NCBI GenBank assembly: GCA_016717655.1
Contig: JADKFC010000011.1
Span: forward strand, 62,001 to 126,000
DNA length: 64,000 nucleotides
DNA from: Saprospiraceae bacterium
Lineage (GTDB): Bacteria; Bacteroidota; Bacteroidia; Chitinophagales; Saprospiraceae
Reading direction: 5' to 3'
In this document: positions 55,187 to 64,000 of the stretch, one piece after another
Position numbering within the stretch: the first letter of the stretch is position 1
How the letters are laid out: every line of letters starts with the position of its first letter
Notes under the pieces: model-generated
Databases searched by the model: none
What the model saw: the letters and a program-made list of their open reading frames with translations, nothing else
Told to the model about the DNA's origin: nothing
Translations under genes and position numbers: made by a program

Positions 55187-56881
55187 TAAATTTTGAAAAT
55201 CCCGCTGTATTTGCAGGCCTATTAGGTATACCCCTTTTTTATTGGGCCCTCCAATATTTCCAAAACAAACAACTGAGTCAAATTGCCATATGGGGTCAAC
55301 ATTGGGAAGGTGGCTTACAAGACCCACAGAATAAATCATCCAAAATATTCCGCTGGATGGCAAGTGTGTTCCTTACCTTGCTTGTCATTGCTCTTGCTAA
55401 TCCAAGACATGGCCTGAAATCGTCTTCAACTACCATGGCTGTTAAAGACATATTTATTGCCTTAGATCTCAGTAAAAGTATGGATGCTACTGACCTGCCT
55501 CCATCGAGATTGGAGGTAGCCAAAAAAAGGACTATCCAGTTTCTGGACGAGATGAAAGGAAATAGAATAGCACTTATTCTGTTTGCGGGCGAGTCTTATC
55601 TGGCCATGCCTTTGACAACAGACCCTATGTCGGCTGTTAGCATGGTATCTTCTCTCAACACGGGTCAAATGGCAATTCAGGGTACCAATATAGAAGAAGC
55701 AGCAAATATTGCACTGGAAGCAAACAAAAGAATGGGACAGGGCGATGCCATCTTTTTATTGATTACAGACGGAGAGGACCATGAAGGCGGGGCACAATCA
55801 GCTTTGGAAAAGCTGGCTGATAATGGGTTTGATATCTTTATAGCAGGTATTGGGACGGAGCAAGGTGGAACTATTATGGGCCCAGAAGGGGTATTGACCG
55901 ACGAAGAAGGACAGGTAGTGAGATCTCAATTGAATAAGCACTTGATATTAGAAATGGCGGAACAATCCCATGGAATTGTTTTGGATGTGAACGATACAAA
56001 CTGGAGTAGAAAGGTGGATTCTGCCATAAAAAACAATCAAAAAAGTGGCACTGTTGAGAGAAAATATAAATCCTATAAGTCATATGCGCACGTACCCCTC
56101 CTATTGGCGGCTCTAGTTCTATGTGTTGGATTTTATTTTTCGCGTATCGGTTTTTCAAAAAAAATGACCCTTCTCTTAGTTGTTTTCACGTCCGTAACTT
56201 CGTTGATGAAGGCTCAGGATCCAAAACCTTTTGTTGAAGGCAATAGGCTATATCAGTCAGAAAAATACAAAGAGGCCCAAAAGAAGTATGAAGAAGGATT
56301 AAAGACCAAGGAAGATGCCCGAGCGCAATACAATTTGGGGAATAGCCAGTACAAAAGTGGGAATTTGGATGAAGCGGTTCAGAACTTTGAGAAGGCTGCA
56401 AAAACTCTTCCCAACAAAGATCAGCAATCCAAAGCCTGGCACAATCTGGGGAATGCACAATATAAAAAAGGGCGGTTGGGAGAAGCCATTGAAGCTTATA
56501 AAGAGGCTTTAAGGTTGAATCCGGGTGAAAAATCAAGTTCCATAAATCTTGCCATAGCAAAAGCAGCAACAGCAGAAACAACAGCAACAACAAAGCGAAC
56601 CAAAAAACCAAAAAGATCTGAATCAAGGAGGAGCGCAAGGCGAAAAAGCTGAAAAAAATGAGCCAAACAAAGGAAAATCAGAAAAGCAAGCTCCTTCTAA
56701 AAATAAAGGAAATAATAAAAATGAGTCGGATATGACCAATGGAAAAGGTAAGAGTAACCCTGAAAGTGCTTGGTCAGAGGATAAAGCCATGCTGGACCAC
56801 ATTGAAAGAGAAGAGCAAAAAGTCAGGGGCCAATATCGGCGGGGAGATGGTAAATCTTCCAAAATAAAAAAGCCATGGTAA
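55183..56881 (+). CDS. BatB/BatC fusion: vWA plus TPR protein (frameshifted)
   Basis: One polypeptide of about 565 residues after removing one A from the A4 run at 56559-56562. It has an N-terminal membrane pair, a vWA domain with MIDAS IALDLSKSM and LITDGEDHEGG, and a further membrane segment near 305-325. Three TPR repeats follow (EGNRLYQSEKYKEAQKKYEEG, ARAQYNLGNSQYKSGNLDEA, AWHNLGNAQYKKGRLGEA), then a Gln/Lys-rich tail ending IKKPW. This joins what are separate batB and batC genes in Bacteroides. Unrepaired, it stops at 56652. ATG 55183 overlaps the batA stop; ATG 55177 is an alternative. Confidence 0.9.
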
Positions 56882-56985
56882 CAAAACTTTAAAATTTTAC
56901 GTTAAACGAAAATGCAAAACATAGTGTTATTTTTGTGTGCTTCCGGTCTGGAGGCGAATATCCTAAAACATTAAAATAGTAGAAG

Positions 56986-57489
56986 ATGAAAAACCTAATG
57001 TTATTGTTTTTTGCTACCGATTTGGATGACGGCCCAGGTTTCCAGCTTTTCAGTTGAAGTGGACCGGGATAGTGTTTTATTTGGCAACACAATCAAAGTT
57101 ACCTATGTGCTAAAAAATGTGGACGGAAAATTTGAGGCACCTGCTTTTAGTGATTTTTCATTGATTTCCGGACCCAACACCAGTTCATCAATGTATTCCA
57201 TCAATGGAAATACCACTAAGACAACTACCTATACCTATTTTATCAAGCCCTTAAAAGAAGGGCAGTGTTTTATTGAAGAAGCCTATCTGATCCATAGAAC
57301 AGATGAGGAAAAAAACATGACGGCGGATGCCATTAAAATCAAGGTAATGCCCAATCCTGAGGGTATTATTGAGGATGCGCCACAAGGCAATACAGCAATT
57401 GTTTTTTCATGGCCAATGGAAACCGATCAGGTGCGCCAATTGAAAAAGAAGCTCCTACCAAGCCTAAGAGAAAGGTTAAACGCATTTAA
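56986..57489 (+). CDS. Stand-alone BatD-N-like secreted protein (two frameshifts)
   Basis: After repair it has 167 residues: a signal peptide (MKNLMLLFLLPIWMTAQV) and one BatD-type domain (FSVEVDRDSVLFGNTIKVTY, GKFEAPAFSDFSLISGPNTS). A basic tail ends APTKPKRKVKRI. An extra T in the run at 57007-57012 and a missing T in 57402-57407 account for the shifts; unrepaired, the frame runs on into the next gene to 57640. The domain parallels the first 120 residues of the BatD that starts nine bases downstream, so it looks like a duplicated BatD head. Function unknown. Confidence 0.75.
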
Positions 57490-57497
57490 TTACTGCC

Positions 57498-59187
57498 ATG
57501 AAAAAGGCCCTATTAACCAAGCTGCTGGTGCTGACAGCTGCATTTATGTGGGCACAAGGAATAAAGTGGTATGCCAAAGTACCAAAGGAGGTATATGCGG
57601 ATGGTATTTTCGAGATCCACTTTGTTTTGGAGAATGCTGAAGGCAAAAACGTAAAATTTCCTTCCTTTGATGGACTAGAAATCATGTCAGGACCTTCGGT
57701 TTCTGACCAATTTTATGCCATCAACGGCAGGGCTACCAGCAGCGTTACTTATAGCTTTGAAGCCGTTGCCAGTAGCTCAGGAACGCTCCAACTGGAAGCT
57801 GCTACCATAGAGGTAAAAGGAAAAAGATATGCTACGAAGGCTGCAACCTTTGTGGTTAAAACACCTAAAAAAGAATCCAAGGCCACTAATGGAGAAGTTG
57901 CCTTTGTCGACCTGCATTTAAGTATAGAATCTATTTATAAAGGTCAGCAGCTGGTGGGTGAATATCAATTGTATTATAACGGCAATCTCGGCTTTGAAGA
58001 CGCCATTCAGCACCCACCCTTTAATGATTTTACAGTTACTCAGCTCGATGTAAGAAATGAAACCCTGCCGGGAATGGCAAAAGGAAATATGAATTACCAG
58101 GGAATATTGGCAGACGCATTGGCCTTTTTTCCAAAAAAACAAGGGCCTTTGAGCATTGGTAAATCTTATTTTCCACTCAAAGAGAGGATTTCAAATGACG
58201 ACCCTTGGTCTTATCCATTTGGCAAATACCGTTCTTTTACTTTAAATAGCCCAGAAAAATACCTAGAAGTAAAGGATCTACCAGCCCCAATTCCTGAACA
58301 TTTTAATGGCGTGGTTGGCCAATATGAGGGATCTGCCATCCTTGCAGAAAAAAAAGTTGCCGCCAATCAGACCCTTCTTGTAAGAGTTGAATTGAACGGC
58401 AATGGAGATCCTTCTACCATGAGTCCTCCTAGGCTCCTGGTTCCGCCACAATTAGAGGCTTATCCGGCAAAGCTGATAAAAGAGGAACAATATACCCATG
58501 ACCGCCAACTCAAACACAGCCACAGCTGGGAAATCCCTGTTACCGCCAAAGAATCAGGACAATTTGAAATAAAAGTTGATTTTCAATATTTTGATCCCGA
58601 AGCAGCCAACTATAAAACGGTAGATTTTCCCACTCTGGATGCTGAGGTTACCAAAGTCAGCCAGGCAGCTATTAAATCTAAAGATCCTGAAGCAGAGGCC
58701 TCGGCCTGGTTGTATTATCTCATTGGCTTGGGAGTCATCTGTATTAGTTTTCTGGCCTGGTTTTACCTTAGGAAACAAGATGTTCAAAATCAGCCCTTTG
58801 AAGCGTTGGAAAAGTCAGGGCAAGAGTCTGAACTTCCTTTGGCCAAACCTCAACCGTTCCAAAGAACGTCTTTCATTCATAAATGCCATGTGGGAAAAAG
58901 GAGAGACAAATGTGTTTTATACCAGCTTGTCACTTCTTTTACAAGAAACCTTATTCGAAAAACTGGGCTTGCCTATTGAAGAACAAGATAAAACAACCGT
59001 TTTGAACCACCTTAGGAAGATGTCCACTTCATCTGAAACATTGGACTTGTATTTAGATGTAAGATCTTGCATTGAAAGAGCCCTTTACGCAGGTGGACAA
59101 AATCAGGATGGGCCAGAATTGCTGGCAAAAACGAAACAATTTTTAGAATCATTATTCTCGTTAACTAAAGACACCCAAACAATATGA
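57498..59187 (+). CDS. batD: BatD-like protein (frameshifted)
   Basis: About 562 residues after removing one C at 58848-58849. A signal peptide precedes several BatD beta domains (WYAKVPKEVYADGIFEIHFVLENAEG, FPSFDGLEIMSGPSVS, GEVAFVDLHLSIESIYKGQQL). One membrane segment lies near 396-415 (YYLIGLGVICISFLAWFYL). The cytoplasmic helical tail (LNRSKERLSFINAMWEKG, LDLYLDVRSCIERALYAGG) is read in the other frame. Unrepaired, it stops at 58979. BatD works with the vWA Bat proteins at the inner membrane. Its stop overlaps the T9SS gene start by four bases. Confidence 0.9.
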
Positions 59188-61273
59188 AATTAATATATGA
59201 AAATATTACCCCTCCTAAAAAAAGACATTTTCGTCAATTATCTCTTTTGGCGCTGATGCTATTTATAAGTGTAAGCTGTTTGCATGCTCAGCCCATTAAT
59301 GATGACTGCGAACAAGCTGTTTCAATTTCAGATCCTACGGCCTATTGCTCTGGAAAGTCCGAGTTTACTACGGCTGCTGCTACCGATTCCGGCTATGGCC
59401 CGTCCGGATGTTGGGACCAAATTTCAAATGATGTGTGGTTTGAGTTTGTAGCACGGGCAACCGGTGTAAACATTGTCATCAATGGGCGCAATATTGGATC
59501 TACCTTACGCAGTCCCCAGGCCAGCTTATATTATGGCAATTGTGGGGGTACCATCCAGGAATTGGAGTGTCAGACGGATGCTGTAAATAGTGGTGGAGTG
59601 GCATTGGTTGAAAACGGTCTTGTTATTGGGGCCACTTATTATATCAGGGTGAGTGGCAGAGGCAATCTTGCCGGCACCTTTCAGCTATGTGTAACCAATT
59701 TTAACCCCCCTGTGACTCCCGGACAGGATTGCAGGACCGGTGCCATATTATGCGATAAGAGTGCCTTTGTTGTTCAATCTCTTACAGGCAGTGGACAATT
59801 GACCAATGAGGGTCGAGGTACATGTCTGGAACCCAATCCGGGAAGTCAAAGTGAAGACCAATCTACCTGGTTGAGGTGGACAGCAGCCAACAATGGCACC
59901 CTAACATTCGACATTACTCCTTTGAAAAATGGCGATGATATTGATTTCGCGTTATATGAACTGCCTGGTGGTATTGAAGATTGTCAAAATAAAAAAGTAT
60001 TGAGGTGCAATGCCACCTCTTGTGACGGCCCAACAGGACTTAACCTCACCTCTCAGGATATCACTGAAGATTTCAACTGCGAGCCAGGAGAAGACCGATA
60101 CGTAAGATTTATCGATATGGAAGCCGGTAAAAGTTATGGTTTGTTGATTAACAATTTTGATAATACTGGCATTGGCTTTAGAATTCAATGGGGAGGAACC
60201 GGTGAATTTTTGGGTCCGGAGCCCGATTTTACCATCAGCCCATTGACAGGATTAAGGTGTGATCAGGATTTTACGGTAACCGATATCTCTGTTTTTTCCA
60301 ATGGAAACATCATCAATTATGAATGGAATTTTGGTTTGAGGGCTATACCTGATCAGGCGAGTGGCAAAGGACCTCACAGTATTAACTATAGTTCGTTTGG
60401 AGATAAGTTTATCAGCCTAACGGTAACCAGTGACAAGGGGGTGTAAAGTAACCAAGATAAAGTCATTGTATGCAGAACCCTGTTGTGAAGATTTGGAGCC
60501 ATTTACCTTGATACCGAAGATAGAAATACCGAGTTGTTTTGAAGGTGACGATGGCAGCATTACCATTTCACAAGCGGAGGCAGTCCGGAATATTTTATAA
60601 GTTTGATGATGGTAATTTTTCCCCTCGTGTGAATTTTAAAAATTTGTCGGCCGGCGCATACGAGGTGGCCATTGTTGATATCAAAGGATGTACAGACTCT
60701 ATCGTTGTGGTTGTTGGTGAACCCGATCCAGTTACAGTTGATGCAGGGCCCGATCAGGTAATAGAACTGGGAGATTCCACCCAGATGGATGGCTCCTATT
60801 TTCCTTCTTTGGCGGGAGATAGTTTGTGGTGGGCACCTTCCAGAGGAATCAGAGACATCAATGATCCAGTTAGCTATGTGATACCTCCCGGTACCACAAC
60901 CTATGTATTGAGTGTTTTAACTGAAGAAGGATGCCTTGTTTCAGATAGCCTGACCATCCGGGTGACCATTGACAGAACAGTATATAGTCCAAATGTATTT
61001 CTGGCCAATGGTGGAGGCGGGGTCAACAACTATTTTAATCTTTTTGGCAAGAAGGCCGTAAAAAGTATTGAATTGTTAGAAATCTATGACCGCTGGGGTA
61101 GTAAAGTATTTAAGGGCAGCGAATTAGATCCGTTTGACTTCAAAGCCGGCTGGGATGGTTTTTTTAACGGACAGCCCGTGGAGCAAGGAGTCTACACATG
61201 GATAGGGCATGTGAGATACCTTGATGATGTTGTTGAAATAAAAACAGGAGACCTAACTGTTGTTCGTCAGTAA
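59184..61273 (+). CDS. T9SS type B cargo protein with PKD-like domains (three frameshifts)
   Basis: About 696 residues after three one-base repairs: an extra G in 60437-60441, a missing A at 60572-60573 and a missing T in 60593-60596. Signal peptide, then a beta-jelly-roll region with paired cysteines (DDCEQAVSI, YYIRVSGRGNLAGTFQLCV), a PKD-like domain (DFTVTDISVFSNGNIINYEWNFG), and strand repeats. The C-terminus is a gliding-motility-type sorting domain (YSPNVFLANG, LEIYDRWGSKVF, GWDGFFNGQ, GVYTWIGHVRY). It is exported and probably surface-bound. It starts within the batD stop (ATGA), so it is translated from the Bat operon. Confidence 0.85.
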
Positions 61274-61278
61274 GTTCC

Positions 61279-63243
61279 TTATTTCAAAGAGTTGATCCAG
61301 GCAGCGATCTTTAGACCATCTTGTTTGGGCACCATAGTCATTGGAGCCATTTCGGTTGCATAACCAGGCCAGTTTCCCGGTTCAGGCTTCCAAATCAATT
61401 TTAAGATTTTATCATTGCTGTAATTTCTAGCTGCAATGTCTTTGAAAGAGGGTCCAATTTGTCTTTTTTGGGCATTGTGACATGCAACACAGGTATACTT
61501 TGTTAGCAAAGGTTTTACTTCTTCTGCAAGGCTTACTGTAATTGATTTTGATTTGCCTTTGCCTCCTGTCTTTTTAGGCGCTGCCGCTGGTTTTACTACA
61601 TATTTTTTATACGTCGAAGGGTCTGCCTTCTTTCCATCCGGAATTTGATTTAAAGTATAATAAACCGTTGGATGGAGCAGGGCTTTTCCCTCTTTATCGC
61701 GGAGGTCGCCCAGATTGATCTCATGGATGTGGTACTTTACCCTATTGCTAATCAGGAGATGAAGCTTCAATCCGTCATCACTCCATTTCACACCATCAAT
61801 TTTAAGGGCTTCACGCATGATAGGTGGGCTGCCATATACTGGATGGTATTTGTAGATAAAACTATGGGCATCAATTTTTCCAAGATCTTTCACATCCTTG
61901 ATATTGGCGGGTTTTGTAAATTCAATTTCAAACCCATCTGTTGTCGCCTTTACACTTTTCATTTCAAATGGTATTTTACCGGTCCACTCCAGTCTCTGTA
62001 AGCCTTCATTTTTTTCACCAGCAGAGCCCCAACCTCTATTGGTCTGACCCAGAATCAAAGAGCCATCATGTGCAAAATCCATTCTCAACACACCGGACTG
62101 AAAATTATTTCTAAAATCAAAAGCAGCTCCCTGGTATTCTCCATTGATCTTTTCCAGAAAAACCCTCATGACCTTGCTTTGCCCCTGGTCTCCTACAAAA
62201 AGCTGACCTTCAAAAGGACCAAATTTACCCCCGGTTTTGTCTTCTTTTATTTCAGAATTAGACACTCCCAAAATTCCATGGGGCAGCCAAACCGCAGGCG
62301 TCTGAACCTCAGGAAATTTATTTTTAAGCTCATAAAAAGTCTGTGGCTTTTCATTCTCGATATTTTCGGGCTTAATGTATTTTCCATATTTATTTTTGAC
62401 CTGTCTTGGGTCTACTTTGGCATATAAAGAATCAACACCCAGGCTGATGGGTGAATCGGGCAATTTCGATGTCCACTTTAGTCCGGCTGGATGGCCCGTA
62501 AAAGCCCCTTTTTTAACGTGCCAAACAGCACCTGATCCAATCCAGTCTCCTTGGTTGTCATCATAAAATAAATCACCATTTACCATGCCAAGACCGCATG
62601 GAGATCTCATGCCCGAAGCCCAAGGCTCCATTTTTCCATCGGGGCTGATTTTCATGGTCCAACCCCGCATGGGTACACGGCTTTCACCCCGCCACCATTC
62701 TTCGTCGCCGAAGGCAACATTGGCGGTTACGTAGAAACTACCATCTTCACCCAATACAGGTCCAAAGCTGTATTCATGATAGTGTCCGCTTAATGGCCAG
62801 GCATAGATGGTTTCATAAACATCACAATATCCGTCTCCATCGGTATCCTGGAGTCTGGTAAGTTCTCCCCGCTGAGCAGCATAAATAGAGCCATCTTTGT
62901 ACACACAGCCCAGTGGTTCATGCAATCCAGAAGCAAACAAACGGTAATGAGGTGCTCTTCCCTCCGCACCCTGAATATTGTCTATGATCCACACATCACC
63001 CCTCCTGGTAGCAACAGCTACTGTACCATCGGGTAAGACGGCTACTCCCCCACCCTCAACCAGCACATCTTCCGGCACAGGGATGGTCCGTATGGCATAA
63101 TAATCTTCTTCTGCCTGAACCCTTAACGCTGCTTTGTCCACAGCAGGAGCATCAGGGTCATCCTGCGCCACCACAGCATTTGAAAAAACAAAACAAATAA
63201 TAAATGCAAATATTATATTAAGTTTAAATATCATCACTTTCAT
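61279..63243 (-). CDS. Secreted beta-propeller protein with C-terminal cytochrome c domain
   Basis: A 654-residue exported protein. The signal peptide ends near VVAQDD. Residues about 50-420 form a sorbosone/glucose dehydrogenase-like six-bladed propeller (GGGVAVLPDGTVAVATRRGDVW, SGMRSPCGLGMVNGD, GQLFVGDQGQSKVMRV). A basic Lys/Gly linker leads to a c-type cytochrome with heme motif CVACH near residue 585 and a probable Met ligand in EMAPMTMVP. This layout occurs in Planctomycetes and Bacteroidota polysaccharide or sugar oxidation loci; the substrate is unknown. The partial gene at 63252 is upstream, nine bases away, and likely its operon partner. Confidence 0.85.
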   Translation of the reverse strand: MKVMIFKLNIIFAFIICFVFSNAVVAQDDPDAPAVDKAALRVQAEEDYYAIRTIPVPEDVLVEGGGVAVLPDGTVAVATRRGDVWIIDNIQGAEGRAPHYRLFASGLHEPLGCVYKDGSIYAAQRGELTRLQDTDGDGYCDVYETIYAWPLSGHYHEYSFGPVLGEDGSFYVTANVAFGDEEWWRGESRVPMRGWTMKISPDGKMEPWASGMRSPCGLGMVNGDLFYDDNQGDWIGSGAVWHVKKGAFTGHPAGLKWTSKLPDSPISLGVDSLYAKVDPRQVKNKYGKYIKPENIENEKPQTFYELKNKFPEVQTPAVWLPHGILGVSNSEIKEDKTGGKFGPFEGQLFVGDQGQSKVMRVFLEKINGEYQGAAFDFRNNFQSGVLRMDFAHDGSLILGQTNRGWGSAGEKNEGLQRLEWTGKIPFEMKSVKATTDGFEIEFTKPANIKDVKDLGKIDAHSFIYKYHPVYGSPPIMREALKIDGVKWSDDGLKLHLLISNRVKYHIHEINLGDLRDKEGKALLHPTVYYTLNQIPDGKKADPSTYKKYVVKPAAAPKKTGGKGKSKSITVSLAEEVKPLLTKYTCVACHNAQKRQIGPSFKDIAARNYSNDKILKLIWKPEPGNWPGYATEMAPMTMVPKQDGLKIAAWINSLK

Positions 63244-63251
63244 TTGACAGA

Positions 63252-64000
63252 TTACCAGATAATTTTGTAACGAATAGGTTGGTTGTCAACTTTGACAAAC
63301 AGATCAGCTTCAGTATCCCCTGGCCTGAGCATGGCTTTGTCCGGTTCTGCTAATTCTATGAAATATCGCCCATCGACAAGGTAAAGTCCATCGCCCGTCA
63401 TTTGAATATTTTTACCATTGGCAACCCTGTATCTGGCACCTGGAGACGGATTTTCAACTGTAATTTCCCTTACCAGGCATTGCTCTTTTGCATCAGAATA
63501 GGTAAGATCGTGGACCTTCATGCCTGACCAATCATAATGGAAAACAGGTAGATTTGTTTCCTTGGTGATGGTATAACCTCTGGACTTAAAACTTCCCTCT
63601 TGGTAAGCTTCAATGTGTTTTGCTGATGGATCAGAGACGATGTCCAGTTGCGGTTTGTTGTTGAGATAAACGACGTCACCCATCGGTCTAAAGGATCCAT
63701 CTCCCCGGTCATGCCACATAGGTGTAGCATCAACAAACTCTCCACGCCAAATGCAGGCCAGGGTGCCGCTGCCATTATTGTATACATAGTGCATGCCACT
63801 GGGATCTCCTACACCAACGGTGTGGGTCATTCTTTCATTTCTTTTGCCATTGTAATCCAAAAATGCCCTTAAGATTTTTGGTTTGTCAGTAGGTTTTACT
63901 AGGATTGGGAAATTGCTTTCTCTTGGCTGGAGTGAGGATCTGGCATGGATGCCATGATTGACAATTTTATTGGATTCAAAAAAGATTCCTATTGCAGGAG
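63252..64000 (-). CDS. Partial protein of unknown function, operon partner of the cytochrome c protein
   Basis: The frame is open from the window edge to the stop at 63252, about 249 codons, so the N-terminus is missing. A TTG at 63860 is only an internal codon; the frame continues upstream through RPILVKP-like sequence to the edge. HTVGVGDPSGMHYVYNNGSG, LACIWRGEFVDATPMWHDRGDGSF and the strand-rich end recall companion domains of Planctomycete-type secreted heme proteins, from memory only. It has an IHARSSLQPRES region upstream that may follow a hydrolase or cytochrome domain. The downstream gene starts nine bases after its stop. Confidence 0.6.
   Translation of the reverse strand, partial: PAIGIFFESNKIVNHGIHARSSLQPRESNFPILVKPTDKPKILRAFLDYNGKRNERMTHTVGVGDPSGMHYVYNNGSGTLACIWRGEFVDATPMWHDRGDGSFRPMGDVVYLNNKPQLDIVSDPSAKHIEAYQEGSFKSRGYTITKETNLPVFHYDWSGMKVHDLTYSDAKEQCLVREITVENPSPGARYRVANGKNIQMTGDGLYLVDGRYFIELAEPDKAMLRPGDTEADLFVKVDNQPIRYKIIW

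Noticed and set aside
2512..61273. Frame breaks as 13 separate pseudogenes
   Set aside because: Single-base, run-associated, both directions, in core genes too, with otherwise intact motifs; error is simpler.

Overview
The window looks like chromosomal DNA of a Bacteroidota bacterium, plausibly a Saprospiria-like lineage (the lineage is a guess, not a measurement). The signs are type IX secretion sorting domains of type A and type B, TTTG/TAnnTTTG promoters, a moxR-DUF58-BatA/B/C/D operon, a GWxTD protein, DUF4974-type FecR, a TonB receptor with an STN domain, and an IS3 element plus a Y1 (RAYT-like) transposase. I count 55 protein genes (two cut by the window edges) and one RNA gene, the SRP RNA. 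Thirteen genes are broken by single-base slips, 17 in all. Most sit in short homopolymers and each is repaired by adding or removing one base, so I annotate them as one gene each and suspect sequencing error rather than decay.

Layout. 0-9.5 kb is mostly housekeeping: a nucleoid-associated protein (partial), an esterase, fbp, a beta-lactamase-fold lipoprotein, lgt, serA and a PafA-like phosphatase. 9.6-11.6 kb holds a RAYT-like transposase followed directly by about 1.4 kb of 146-bp units, each built from several small hairpins, two of which show compensatory base-pair changes. 11.6-17 kb holds two secreted T9SS cargo proteins, one a multi-module GH13 amylase. 17-18.9 kb is a G-quadruplex-like heptamer repeat region with an IS3-family element inside it. 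18.9-31 kb has ftsK, a sugar transporter, secreted repeat proteins, a ferredoxin and a ferredoxin-NADP reductase.

31-43 kb contains an orphan short methylmalonyl-CoA mutase-like protein, a stand-alone MoxR ATPase, an MbnP-like lipoprotein followed by an ECF sigma factor, FecR and a TonB receptor (a transenvelope signalling and uptake locus), a DinB-TetR-thioesterase operon with a clear TetR-type operator, PhoD, Hsp20 and a TauE/SafE permease. 43-50 kb holds rfbC-rfbD, sucB, a transaldolase-like aldolase, the SRP RNA with a textbook promoter, and an MBOAT/SGNH acetyltransferase pair.

50-61 kb is a tightly overlapped nine-gene Bat operon. It contains an unfamiliar secreted protein, a stand-alone BatD-N-like protein and, at its end, a T9SS type B cargo protein coupled to batD. 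The window ends with a secreted beta-propeller/cytochrome c protein and a partial companion gene on the minus strand. The most novel-looking item is the RAYT-linked hairpin array. The heptamer/G4 region around the IS3 and the unusual gene content of the Bat operon come next.
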